Source: an uncultured Acidaminococcus sp.
GTDB taxonomy: Bacteria; Bacillota; Negativicutes; Acidaminococcales; Acidaminococcaceae
Length of the DNA stretch: 64,000 nucleotides
Assembly (NCBI GenBank): GCA_900554515.1
Contig: USHN01000003.1
Span: 1 to 64,000 of the forward strand
Reading direction: 5' to 3'
Shown here piece by piece: positions 37,841-46,728 of the stretch (position 1 is its first letter; every line of letters begins with the position of its first letter). A program made the translations under genes and the position numbers. The notes under the pieces are model-generated. The model was not told where the DNA came from. It saw only the letters and a program-made list of their open reading frames with translations, and ran no database searches.

Positions 37841-38722
37841 ATGTCCCGGTTTCATACATTTTTTCTTTTAACCACAGCCATGTTCATTTGGGGATTTCAG
37901 CCCATACTGGTCAAATGGCTGCTTACTGCCTGGACTCCGGAAACCATCATTGCCATACGCTGGATCGTGGTGGGCGTGCTGTGCCTGGGCTATTTAAAAT
38001 GGCAGCACCCGTCCGCTTTCTGGCCCCTAAGACAGGACTGGCCCGTTTTACTTTTCATGGGCCTTACCGGGATGATGGGGAACAGTGTTTTGCAGTTTAT
38101 CGGGCTTAAAACCACTACTGTCACCAATTCCACCCTTATTACGGCAATTACCCCTGCCATTACCGCCGTGCTAGCCTTTTTCCTTTTAAAAGAGCATTTG
38201 ACCAGAAGAGGATGGCTGGGCATTGTGCTGGCCTTTTGCGGAGTATCCGCTATTGTAGTCCAAGGAGATTGGTCCCGTCTCATCCAGCTCCGTTTTAATT
38301 CCGGCGATTTATTATGCCTTGCTTCCCAGTTGTGCTGGGCTTTTTATACGCTAAGCGTCAAACGGATCACAGGGCATCTTAGTTTAATTACTATCATGGG
38401 CTGGTGCGGTCTGTTCGGGGGTATGGGTACGCTGTTCTATGGCTGCGCCATGCAGGTTTTTTATCCCACGTCCCTGTCTCTGCCGCTTTCAGGATGTCTC
38501 CTGTATCTGATTTTCTTAGGCGGCATTGCTGCCAACGTCAGCTGGAATGCCGGCGTAAAATATGCAGGTGCCAGCATTACCTCCGTATTTCTTAATCTGG
38601 CCCCGGTAGTGGGTATGACCAGCGGACATGTTCTTAACGGTGATCCCTTGGGGCCTGTACAGCTTGTTGGTGCACTGGTGATTTTTGCCGGCGTCTATGC
38701 AACGGAACACCAGAAAGCATAA
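37841..38722 (+). CDS. EamA-family (DMT) transporter
   Basis: The 293-residue protein has ten predicted membrane helices in two EamA halves. Typical signatures include WGFQPILVKW near the N-terminus, GLKTTTVTNSTLITAITPAITAVLAFFLLKEHLTRRGWLGIVLAFCGV at the end of the first half, and LAPVVGM in the second. These permeases export or import small metabolites. AAAGGGAGG precedes the ATG. It is a single gene, divergent from rplU, with the QueG-like gene converging downstream. Substrate unknown. Confidence 0.9.
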   Translation: MSRFHTFFLLTTAMFIWGFQPILVKWLLTAWTPETIIAIRWIVVGVLCLGYLKWQHPSAFWPLRQDWPVLLFMGLTGMMGNSVLQFIGLKTTTVTNSTLITAITPAITAVLAFFLLKEHLTRRGWLGIVLAFCGVSAIVVQGDWSRLIQLRFNSGDLLCLASQLCWAFYTLSVKRITGHLSLITIMGWCGLFGGMGTLFYGCAMQVFYPTSLSLPLSGCLLYLIFLGGIAANVSWNAGVKYAGASITSVFLNLAPVVGMTSGHVLNGDPLGPVQLVGALVIFAGVYATEHQKA

Positions 38723-38747
38723 AATAACTTCTCCAAAGAAAGATGCT

Positions 38748-39626
38748 TTATACATTTTTGCTATGGTCTGCCAGGGCCAAGTTGCGCAAAAGGATTTGTT
38801 TTCCCCGCCAGCTGAACGCATAGTTCCCGTATTTTTGCCGGAATTCCCGGTTGGAGAGGGATTCCAGGTCCTCTACCGATAGACGCTTTATCCGGCTTTC
38901 CCAAAATTCCGGCAGCGGCGTATTCTTTGCGTCCCGGTTCAACGGGCACACCGTCTGACATACATCACACCCAAAAATCGTGGAAGATTTACCCATCACG
39001 TTCTTTTCTTCTGTCGTTAACTCTCCTTTTTTCTGGGTGAGATAGGATTTACAGAGATGGTAGGCATATCCTTCTGTACTAAAGCATTGTCCCAGGCAGG
39101 CTTTGGCGCAGCGCCCGCAGTGCAGGCACCCGCTCTTTGCTGGCGGGGATATTTCTAATGGAAAATCCATCAGTACGGCCCCAATAAAGCAATAAGACCC
39201 ATAGGTTGTATTGATTACGCAGCCATTATCCCCTAAAATCCCCACGCCGGCCTGCACAGCCAGCAGCCGTTCCGCCAAAGGAGACGTATCCACCAGGCAG
39301 GCAGTGTGGCTGGAAGGAGCTTGCATTTGTATCCACGCTGCAATTTTTGCCAGGTATCCCCTCACTACAGGATGGTAATCAGGGATCTGGCAATAGATGG
39401 ATAAATTGCTGCCTGCTGCATCCGGCAGTTTGTAGGGAAATAAAATCACAAGGGCACTGCGGCACCCGGGTAGTACGGTAGTGAGTTCATACCGTTCCGG
39501 GCCTTTACCAGCTGCCAGGGGACAAATAGGATCTTCTTTTTCCGGTCGGGGAATATGGTCGGCAATACCGACTTCTGTAAGTCCCAGGCTTTTGCAGTAC
39601 GCTTTTAATGCTGCTGTCGTTACCAT
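38748..39626 (-). CDS. QueG-like double 4Fe-4S protein
   Basis: The 292-residue protein matches the N-terminal part of epoxyqueuosine reductase: a cobalamin-binding-type fold with VDTSPLAERLLAVQAGVGILGDN, followed by two 4Fe-4S motifs (CLHCGRCAKAC about 175 and CDVCQTVCP about 225). QueG reduces epoxyqueuosine in tRNA using cobalamin, but this protein lacks the C-terminal HEAT-like domain of full-length QueG (about 380 residues). It may be a short QueG or a related reductive protein of unknown substrate. The ATG at 39626 has GGAG six bases before it; a GTG at 39638 is less likely. Confidence 0.75.
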   Translation of the reverse strand: MVTTAALKAYCKSLGLTEVGIADHIPRPEKEDPICPLAAGKGPERYELTTVLPGCRSALVILFPYKLPDAAGSNLSIYCQIPDYHPVVRGYLAKIAAWIQMQAPSSHTACLVDTSPLAERLLAVQAGVGILGDNGCVINTTYGSYCFIGAVLMDFPLEISPPAKSGCLHCGRCAKACLGQCFSTEGYAYHLCKSYLTQKKGELTTEEKNVMGKSSTIFGCDVCQTVCPLNRDAKNTPLPEFWESRIKRLSVEDLESLSNREFRQKYGNYAFSWRGKQILLRNLALADHSKNV

Positions 39627-39690
39627 ATCCCACTCCACTTACCCTGCAATCAATTTCATCGAACGCCACTTGCTCCAACATGCGTGCCAG

Positions 39691-39727
39691 TAAAAAATGA
39701 CTGCCCTGCACAGATGTACAGGACAGT
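39691..39727 (-). terminator. Terminator of the gatCAB operon
   Basis: Arms ACTGTCCTG and CAGGGCAGT (39700-39727, one G-U pair) are followed on the minus strand by CATTTTTTAC, about 22 bases after the gatB stop. Confidence 0.75.
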
Positions 39728-39748
39728 TTGTTTTGCTTACAGAAAAAA

Positions 39749-41197
39749 TTATTCTCCCTTAATGGTCTTAATGATCAGCTGGTTCACCATGCCGGGGTTA
39801 GCCTTCCCATGAGTTTTTTTCATGATTTGTCCTACCAGAAAACCAATGGCACGATCTTTACCCGCTTTAAAGTCCTCCACAGATTTGGGGTTCGCAGCAA
39901 TGACTTCTGCAACCATAGCCTGCAGGGCCCCTGCATCATTCATCTGTTCCAGTCCCAGTTCTTTTACAAGGACGGCAGGATCTTTGTCTTCCTGCAGCAT
40001 GGCAGCAAACACTTTCTTAGCCGTCTTGCTGGAAAGAACACCCTTTTGGATCAGACCTACCATTTGGCCCAGATGGCTGGCAGAAATAGGGAAATCTTCA
40101 ATGCCGCAGGCATTGGAATTTAAGTAAGCAGACACATCCCCCAGCATCCAATTAGCCACGCCTTTGCCGTCAGAAGTTTCTTTTGACGCTTCATCAAAAT
40201 AGTTGGCCATCTTTTTATTGGCAACCAGCAGGGAAGCACTGTATTCGTCCAGCCCTTTTTCTTTCATGAAACGCTGTAATTTAGCATCCGGCAGTTCCGG
40301 CAGTTCCTGGCGTGCTTTTTCCACCCATTCTTTTTCAATGATAATGGGTGCCAGATCCGGTTCCGGAAAATACCGATAGTCGTGGGCTTCTTCCTTGCTG
40401 CGCATGGAAAAGGTCATCCCCTGGGCATCATCCCAGGTACGGGTCTCCTGCACCACATGACCGCCGTCTTCCAGGATTTCCTTCTGCCGTTCCACTTCGT
40501 AGGCGATGGCCCGCTCCAGGGCTTTAAAGGAGTTCAGGTTTTTGATTTCTGCACGGGTACCAAATTCTTTGGCGCCTTCCGGCATAATGGAGATATTGGC
40601 ATCGCAGCGCATGGAACCTTCTTCCATTTTGCCATCACAGACTTCCGTATATTGCAGATAATCCCGTAATTTTTCCATGTAGGCCCGGGCTTCTTCCGCA
40701 GACCGCATATCCGGTTCGGATACAATTTCAATCAGCGGTACGCCGGCCCGGTTGTAATCCACTGCGGAGAAATCAGAAGTACTGATGGACGCACCGGAAT
40801 GAACCAGCTTGCCAGCATCTTCTTCCATATGGATACGGGTAATCCCAATCCGCTTGGTTTTGCCGCCTACGGTTACATCCAGATGGCCGCCCAGGGCAAT
40901 GGGCTGATAGAACTGGGAAATCTGGTAGGCTTTCGCCAAATCCGGATAATAGTAGTTTTTCCGGTCAAATTTGCTGTAGCGCTGGATATCACAATTGACC
41001 GCTAACGCAAAGCGCAGCGCAAATTCTACCATTTGTTTGTTGATCACAGGGAGTGCTCCCGGCATTCCCAGGCACACAGGGCACACATGGGTATTGGGGG
41101 CACTGCCAAATTCTGTAGAGCAGGAACAAAAAGCCTTGGTTTTGGTTTTCAGTTCCGCATGAACTTCCAACCCGATTACAGTGGTATATTCTGTCAT
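39749..41197 (-). CDS. gatB: Aspartyl/glutamyl-tRNA amidotransferase subunit B
   Basis: GatB binds the mischarged tRNA and activates it for amidation. The 482-residue protein shows VIGLEVHAELKTKTKAFC at the start, FDRKNYYYPDLAKAYQISQF (binding motif), the metal-related CSCSTEFG near the start, and the C-terminal GatB/YqeY tail domain. Start overlaps the gatA stop as ATGA, with GGGAGG upstream. Together with GatA and GatC it forms Asn/Gln-tRNA where AsnRS or GlnRS is missing. Confidence 0.97.
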   Translation of the reverse strand: MTEYTTVIGLEVHAELKTKTKAFCSCSTEFGSAPNTHVCPVCLGMPGALPVINKQMVEFALRFALAVNCDIQRYSKFDRKNYYYPDLAKAYQISQFYQPIALGGHLDVTVGGKTKRIGITRIHMEEDAGKLVHSGASISTSDFSAVDYNRAGVPLIEIVSEPDMRSAEEARAYMEKLRDYLQYTEVCDGKMEEGSMRCDANISIMPEGAKEFGTRAEIKNLNSFKALERAIAYEVERQKEILEDGGHVVQETRTWDDAQGMTFSMRSKEEAHDYRYFPEPDLAPIIIEKEWVEKARQELPELPDAKLQRFMKEKGLDEYSASLLVANKKMANYFDEASKETSDGKGVANWMLGDVSAYLNSNACGIEDFPISASHLGQMVGLIQKGVLSSKTAKKVFAAMLQEDKDPAVLVKELGLEQMNDAGALQAMVAEVIAANPKSVEDFKAGKDRAIGFLVGQIMKKTHGKANPGMVNQLIIKTIKGE

Positions 41198-42660
41198 AAT
41201 TTCAATCCTCCCAGCGGCGCCACGGCTTTATGGAAATCCGTAGCCTGTTCAAAGGTGTACGCAGCCCGCAGCAAGGTTTCTTCGCCTAATGCCTTGCCGA
41301 TGAGCTGTGCCCCTACCGGCATGCCATCCACAAATCCACAGGGGATGGAAATGCCGGGCAGTCCCGCCATATTCACCGGAATAGTCGTCACATCCAGCAT
41401 ATAGACAGTCAGAGGATCCATTTTGGCATCCAGAGGATATGCCACCACCGGAGAGGTAGGTGTCAGCAGCAGGTCACATTGTGCAAACGCATTGGTAAAG
41501 TCGTTGCGGATCAGCGTCCGGACCTGCATGGCTTTATTGTAATATGCATCATAGTACCCAGAGCTTAACACATAAGTCCCCAGCATAATCCGCCGCCGCA
41601 CTTCCTTGCCAAACCCTTCCGTACGGGTCCGGCGCATCATTTCCGGAGCAGATTCTGCCGCGGCCCGGTAGCCATACCGTACGCCGTCAAACCGTCCCAG
41701 GTTGGCAGAAGCTTCTGCGGGAGCAATGATGTAATAGGTAATTACAGCATATTCAGTATGGGGCAAGGATACTTCCACCACATGAGCTCCCAGTTCCTCG
41801 AATTTTTTTGCCGCCAGTTTTACTTGTTCGGCAACTTTAAGATCTGTTCCTTTTCCAAAATATTCTTTTGGAAGGCCGATGGTCATGCCCTTTACATCTT
41901 GTTTCAGAGCTTTGGTATAATCAGGCACCGGTGCATTATAACTGGTAGAATCGTGAGGATCCACACCGCTGATGGTATTTAATACCAGTGCCGCATCCGT
42001 TACGTCCCGGGTAATGGGCCCGATCTGGTCCAGAGAAGAGGCAAATGCCACGCACCCATACCGGGAAACCCGGCCATAGGTGGGTTTTAGTCCCACACAG
42101 CCGTTAAAAAATGCAGGCTGCCGGATAGAGCCGCCCGTATCGCTGCCCAGGCTCCAAATTGCTTCGCCAGCTGCAATGGAAGCGGCACTGCCGCCGGAAG
42201 AACCGCCGGGCACACGGGAAAGATCCCAAGGGTTATGAGTTACCTGAAAATGAGAAGTTTCCGTGGTAGACCCCATGGCAAATTCATCCATGTTGGTCTT
42301 GCCCAGGAAAATGGCTTCATCCTTCCGCAGGTTTTCAATTACATGGGCATCATAGACAGGGACAAAGTGTTCCAATATTTTGGAAGCACAGGTCGTACGC
42401 AGTCCTTTGGTGCTGATATTATCCTTAATCGCCCCCGGGATCCCTGCCAGCGGTTTAATAGTCTGCCCTGCAGTCAGCATGGCATCCACTTTCTCCGCCT
42501 GTTTCAGGGCGTTTTCCTTATCCAGTGTCAGATAGGCCTTCACCTTATCTTCCACTTCGTCAATCCGATTATATACAGCCTTGGTCAGCTCCACGGAGCT
42601 GATTTCTTTTTTCACCAGCTTTTCATGGAGTGCATGTGCTGTTTCATTATATAGAGCCAC
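41194..42660 (-). CDS. gatA: Aspartyl/glutamyl-tRNA amidotransferase subunit A
   Basis: GatA is the amidase that frees ammonia from glutamine. The 488-residue protein has the amidase-signature triad Lys79 (GAIKDN), a cis-Ser and nucleophile Ser in VPGGSSGGSAAS and GSDTGGSIRQP. It begins with a GTG (42660) preceded by GAGGAGGG. It overlaps gatB by 4 bases and follows gatC by 14. Confidence 0.97.
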   Translation of the reverse strand: MALYNETAHALHEKLVKKEISSVELTKAVYNRIDEVEDKVKAYLTLDKENALKQAEKVDAMLTAGQTIKPLAGIPGAIKDNISTKGLRTTCASKILEHFVPVYDAHVIENLRKDEAIFLGKTNMDEFAMGSTTETSHFQVTHNPWDLSRVPGGSSGGSAASIAAGEAIWSLGSDTGGSIRQPAFFNGCVGLKPTYGRVSRYGCVAFASSLDQIGPITRDVTDAALVLNTISGVDPHDSTSYNAPVPDYTKALKQDVKGMTIGLPKEYFGKGTDLKVAEQVKLAAKKFEELGAHVVEVSLPHTEYAVITYYIIAPAEASANLGRFDGVRYGYRAAAESAPEMMRRTRTEGFGKEVRRRIMLGTYVLSSGYYDAYYNKAMQVRTLIRNDFTNAFAQCDLLLTPTSPVVAYPLDAKMDPLTVYMLDVTTIPVNMAGLPGISIPCGFVDGMPVGAQLIGKALGEETLLRAAYTFEQATDFHKAVAPLGGLKL

Positions 42661-42674
42661 GACTAACCCTCCTC

Positions 42675-42962
42675 TTATTCGATGACACGGGGAACCTTGA
42701 AGCCGCCTTCATATTCTTCCGGCGCATTCTCCATTGCTTCCTCATGGGATACCCCCGTCTGGGGTACATCGTCCCGCAGCACGTTGCTGATGGGCAGCAC
42801 ATAGGGGGAAGGTTCAATGCCCTTGGTATCCACTTTTTTCAGAATTTCAGCATATTCCAAAATTTGGTTAAACTGTCCCACAAACATATCCATTTCATCA
42901 TCCGGCACGTTTAACCGGCACAATGTTGCGATATGTTTTACGTCTTTCACCGTAATGCTCAT
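42675..42962 (-). CDS. gatC: Aspartyl/glutamyl-tRNA amidotransferase subunit C
   Basis: GatC is the small linker that holds GatA and GatB together. The 95-residue protein has the family's helical start (VKHIATLCRLNVPDDE), the FNQILEYAEILKKVDTKGIEPSPYVLPISNVLRDD core and ends with GGFKVPRVIE. GGTGA precedes the ATG. It is the first gene of gatC-gatA-gatB. Confidence 0.96.
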   Translation of the reverse strand: MSITVKDVKHIATLCRLNVPDDEMDMFVGQFNQILEYAEILKKVDTKGIEPSPYVLPISNVLRDDVPQTGVSHEEAMENAPEEYEGGFKVPRVIE

Positions 42963-43042
42963 GTTTTCACCGCCTATACAATCTTTGCACGCAGAACCTA
43001 CTGCCCCCGGCAGTTTTATTCTGCTAACACTATTACCTTAAA

Positions 43043-43051
43043 ATTATAGCA
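43043..43051 (-). promoter_or_regulatory. Extended -10 promoter of gatCAB
   Basis: On the minus strand TG-C-TATAAT (TATAAT at 43043-43048) forms an extended -10; the -35 is weak (T-rich). It is about 85 bases upstream of gatC. Confidence 0.5.
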
Positions 43052-43076
43052 CAGCTGACCAGATTATAAAACCATT

Positions 43077-44042
43077 TCAAGTGCGATCTGCTAGTGATTC
43101 TCCCTGATTAGCCTTATTTTTCTCCGGCAAAAGGCATACCAATGCCCCTGCCAGCATAAGTCCCATGCCGCACAGCATCCGTCCCGTGATGGTCTCCCCT
43201 ACAAACACAATGGCAAGGAGCGGGGAGAGGATGGGCTTAAAGAAATAGGTCAGGTTACCTAGTGCGGTACCGCCGCAGTCCATGGCGTAGAACCAGCACA
43301 AAAAGGCAAAAATCGTTACACCGATATACAGCAGCAATACCCAGGGCAAAATATCCCACGTATAGCCTGTGAAGAAAGGAATTTCTGCAAACGCAGCCAA
43401 ATCATGACTTCGCAACCAAAGGCTGACGGCTGGAATATGGGTAAAAGCTGCCAGCACAGCGGTCTGTACCCCGCCACACAAGAAACCGCCGCAGGTCATC
43501 ACCAGGCTTCCCAGTTCCGAGGAAAGCCGTCTCCCTCGTACGGCATAGAGGGAATAGAAAAAAACAGAAAGGAAAAGTAATAAAAGACCAATGGGATCCA
43601 GGTAGCTTTCCAGGGGATTGACCAGCACAAAAATCGCAATCAATTGGAGTACTAATCCCTGCTTTTGCCGCAGGCGCACCGGCTCCCCCAAAAGCAGCGC
43701 CGCCATCAGCGCCACACACAACGGATTAATGGAAAACAGCACACTGCTGATTCCCGCTCCCAGCATTACAGTTCCCGTCTGGTAAAAAGGAGCCACCAAA
43801 ACCACACCCCACAACCCCAGCAGGTTCATTTCCCAAAATTGGGCACGAGATACGCCAGTATGTCTGCGGCGCAGTTCCCGGCGTGCCAGCGGCAAGAGTA
43901 AAACCCCTGCCAGGATATACCGGCTGAATGTCACCTGGATACCTCCCAGCTGCCCGCCCATTTTCTTCATGCATACTTCCGTAAAGCAGAAGAAAAATGC
44001 TGCAGCCAGGGCGTACAGCAGCCCCTTTTGTTTTTGTCCCAT
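43077..44042 (-). CDS. EamA-family (DMT) transporter
   Basis: The 321-residue protein has about ten membrane helices in two EamA repeats. Signature-like parts are an N-terminal FFFCFTEVCMKKMGG, LGAGISSVLFSINPLCVALMAALLLGEPVRLRQ closing the first half, and TYFFKPILSPLLAIVFVGE in the second. CAGGAG precedes the ATG. The gene follows the DUF6282 hydrolase gene by 12 bases, so both are likely one operon, hinting that the transporter moves a substrate or product of that hydrolase. Confidence 0.9.
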   Translation of the reverse strand: MGQKQKGLLYALAAAFFFCFTEVCMKKMGGQLGGIQVTFSRYILAGVLLLPLARRELRRRHTGVSRAQFWEMNLLGLWGVVLVAPFYQTGTVMLGAGISSVLFSINPLCVALMAALLLGEPVRLRQKQGLVLQLIAIFVLVNPLESYLDPIGLLLLFLSVFFYSLYAVRGRRLSSELGSLVMTCGGFLCGGVQTAVLAAFTHIPAVSLWLRSHDLAAFAEIPFFTGYTWDILPWVLLLYIGVTIFAFLCWFYAMDCGGTALGNLTYFFKPILSPLLAIVFVGETITGRMLCGMGLMLAGALVCLLPEKNKANQGESLADRT

Positions 44043-44054
44043 GATGTTCTCCTG

Positions 44055-44924
44055 TTATCCCACGATTTTTTCCGGCACGGTGTGCACCATCAGGCGGATG
44101 TCTGCCTTGCTAAAGCCGCTGCGCAGCAAAAGATCTATAAAGCGGGCATAGTCTTCCACTGGCGGCGGCCCGCTTTTCTGTCCCCGGTCCGTGGCAATAT
44201 AGACCCGGGATGGCCCTACTATCCGGATATGCTCTATCATTTCTGCTTCCGTGACGCAGCCTTGGGGAATGTTGATCCAGTTTTTCTCGATCAGGGTTCC
44301 TGCATCCGCTAATTCTTTTTGGATGGCTGCCGGCACGCTGGTAATAGTCAGTTCTGGGTGGGTGAGGATCATGGGGACGTTGCGTTTTCGCCCTTCCCGG
44401 CACAGCAAAATGGCTTCCGCCGGACTTACATGCCCGGTCGCCAAATAACAGCTCCCGCTTTCTTTTACCAGATCCATGATTTCATAGACTGCGTCCTTAA
44501 GTTTCCCCTTTTCGTCCACTACGGATATACCCGGACGCTTATATAATTTTCCCGGCCCCATAGTAAGACGTTTGACACTATTGTCTGCATCCAGCGTAGG
44601 CATCCAGATGATTTTTACCCCAGTTTTCAAGGCGTAGTTTACCGCAAGGGGATTCAGTCCCCCTACTGGCCAGTTGAGCGCCATTCCGCCAAAGGCTTTG
44701 GCCGTAAATTTCCCGCTTTCGTTGATTAACTGGGCCCGGAGTCCTGTATATTCGTAGTGACTCTTCAGCATGATGCCCGCCATCTTCCGGTCACTGGCCG
44801 CCTGCATGATAGCAAAGTCATTCTGTTTGCGGGGAAACACGCAGGGCCCTGGATGCACGTGAAGGTCGTAAGCCCCTTCCATCAGTTCATAGACAGTTTC
44901 TAAGGAATTTACCATTCCTGGCAT
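44055..44924 (-). CDS. DUF6282 family amidohydrolase-like protein
   Basis: The 289-residue protein fits the DUF6282 group of the metal-dependent amidohydrolase fold. A DLHVHPGP motif near residue 20 would give the first metal ligands; LKSHYEYT, ATGHVSPAEA, LTHPELT and YIATDRGQ near the C-terminus supply further His and Asp typical of the TIM-barrel metal site. No catalytic reaction is known for the family. It heads a two-gene unit with an EamA transporter. AAGGAAA precedes the ATG. Confidence 0.75.
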   Translation of the reverse strand: MPGMVNSLETVYELMEGAYDLHVHPGPCVFPRKQNDFAIMQAASDRKMAGIMLKSHYEYTGLRAQLINESGKFTAKAFGGMALNWPVGGLNPLAVNYALKTGVKIIWMPTLDADNSVKRLTMGPGKLYKRPGISVVDEKGKLKDAVYEIMDLVKESGSCYLATGHVSPAEAILLCREGRKRNVPMILTHPELTITSVPAAIQKELADAGTLIEKNWINIPQGCVTEAEMIEHIRIVGPSRVYIATDRGQKSGPPPVEDYARFIDLLLRSGFSKADIRLMVHTVPEKIVG

Positions 44925-45020
44925 GCCTTCTTTCCTTCTGCATTATCACCTAGGGAATATTTTTCCTTGCTTAGATGATGAATTGGAAACTAGTATACCT
45001 TTTTTCTAAAGGTGTCGTCA

Positions 45021-45067
45021 ATAAAAAAAGAATCTGTTACCTATTTTTACAGGCAGCAGATTCTTTT
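45021..45067 (-). terminator. Terminator of the perR-ahpC-ahpF operon
   Basis: AAAAGAATCTG and CAGATTCTTTT arms (45026-45067) enclose an inner CCTG/CAGG-type pairing and are followed by TTTTTTTATTG on the minus strand. Confidence 0.85.
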
Positions 45068-45076
45068 AGCAAAGCA

Positions 45077-46711
45077 CTACAGTTCCGTAAGGAGTTCCCC
45101 AATGGATTTCTTGCCAAACAGGACTTTTTCTCCCTCGTTGATCACAAGGCAGGGAACGCTCATCACATTATATTTTTCTTTTAGGCCGGAAAAATGGTTC
45201 AGATCATACACGTCCGCAGTAACATGAGGATTTAGCGCCGCAATGTGCTGGGCCGCCGCTACCAGTTCCGGACACATAGTACAGGATAAGGACACCAGGA
45301 TTTGCAGCTTTACAGGATGGGTAATGGCTAAAATTCCAGCCCTATCCGCATCGGAAAGCGGCTGTCCCGGCCCCGCTGCATTGTACAAGCCCAGAACAAA
45401 GGAGGTAAATTCATGCCCGCCGGGTACGCCGTGAAAGCGCAGGCCTGTGGAAACGCCCTCTTTTGCAGTGATTTCTACAAAAGGAAGCTCTTCTCCTCCG
45501 CTTTGAGAAATCGTGACGGAGAGTTTTTCCGTCATTCCGGCCAGTTCTTCCATATAGTGCCGCAATTCCATGGATACAGGGCGCTCATCCAGGTGCAGTT
45601 TCAGAACAAGGGGCTGAGTCATTCGTGCAAAAACGGTGGTCAATTGCTCCCGCATCTCCGGGGAAAGCAGGTCATCAGATTTTGCCACATCTTTGCTGTC
45701 CCGCCCTCCATCCACGACTTGATGGACTCTGGCCCGGCGGACTGGCAGATCGGCTTTTCTACCAGTCTTTTTCTGCATCAGGGACAGGTATTTTTCCAAT
45801 TCTGTTGCTGCAACGGCCCCATCCCCCGTCGCGGTAACCACTTGCCGTAAGGGCTTAATGCACACATCGCCAGCCGCATATAAGCCGTCCACACTGGTTT
45901 TCTGGCTGCGGTCTGTGATCACATACCCTTGCTCGTCCAGTTCTGCCAAGTCTTTGAGTAACTGCGTAGAGGGTTCATAGCCAGCAAACACAAAGATCCC
46001 AAAGCTGTCCCCATTCGGTGGGGTAAACGTTGTGATTTCCCCCGTTTGGGAATTTTGGTAGGTCAGGCTGCGTACCATGGTGTCCCCTTCTACTTTGACG
46101 AGAGACGTATACGGCAGAATGGTAATTTTTTCATTGTTTCTGGCTTCGTCGGCAGTTTGTTTGGCACAGGTAAAGTCCTCTCCCCGGATGAGAATCGTCA
46201 CATGGGAAGCGTATTTTGTGAGGAATACGGACTCTTCCGCTGCGGCAAATCCACCGCCTACCACAAAAACTTCCTTGCCCGTAAAAAATTCTCCGTCGCA
46301 GGTTGCACAATAGGAAATGCCCCGGCCTTTAAACTGTGCTTCCCCGGCAAATCCCACCATCCTGGGATGGGCGCCTGTAGCAAGAATCACACCCAGACAG
46401 GAAAATGTCCCCCGGTCCGTTACCACTTGCCGTACATCCCGGGAAAAATCCAGCGTTTCTACATTTGCCAGCAGAAATTCACAGCCGAAAGCTTCTGCCT
46501 GCTGCCGCATCCGGTCCGTCAATGCTTTGCCGCTAACAGGGCCGCTGCCAGGATAATTCACCACTTCGGAAGTAATGGTAATCTGCCCGCCGAAAGTTTC
46601 TTTTTCGATCACCAGGACCCGATAGCAGGCCCGTGCCAGATACAAACCGGCGGTAAGGCCCGCAGGCCCTCCGCCGATCACAATCGCATCATAAAAGTTT
46701 GTGTTTTCCAT
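45077..46711 (-). CDS. AhpF-like peroxiredoxin reductase, C-terminal thioredoxin-fold domain
   Basis: This 544-residue flavoprotein recycles AhpC using NAD(P)H. The N-terminal half is a thioredoxin reductase: FAD motif GGGPAGLTAG, redox pair Cys135/Cys138 in SYCATCDGEF, an NAD motif GGGFAAAEE and FAD motif LYAAGDVC. The C-terminal half (about 340-544) is the double thioredoxin-fold unit that in E. coli AhpF is N-terminal, with Cys477/Cys480 in SCTMCPEL and a further Cys521 in VPCLV. The domain order is thus swapped. It follows ahpC by 17 bases. The ribosome site is weak. Confidence 0.88.
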   Translation of the reverse strand: MENTNFYDAIVIGGGPAGLTAGLYLARACYRVLVIEKETFGGQITITSEVVNYPGSGPVSGKALTDRMRQQAEAFGCEFLLANVETLDFSRDVRQVVTDRGTFSCLGVILATGAHPRMVGFAGEAQFKGRGISYCATCDGEFFTGKEVFVVGGGFAAAEESVFLTKYASHVTILIRGEDFTCAKQTADEARNNEKITILPYTSLVKVEGDTMVRSLTYQNSQTGEITTFTPPNGDSFGIFVFAGYEPSTQLLKDLAELDEQGYVITDRSQKTSVDGLYAAGDVCIKPLRQVVTATGDGAVAATELEKYLSLMQKKTGRKADLPVRRARVHQVVDGGRDSKDVAKSDDLLSPEMREQLTTVFARMTQPLVLKLHLDERPVSMELRHYMEELAGMTEKLSVTISQSGGEELPFVEITAKEGVSTGLRFHGVPGGHEFTSFVLGLYNAAGPGQPLSDADRAGILAITHPVKLQILVSLSCTMCPELVAAAQHIAALNPHVTADVYDLNHFSGLKEKYNVMSVPCLVINEGEKVLFGKKSIGELLTEL

Positions 46712-46728
46712 CGTATGGCCCGTCCAGC

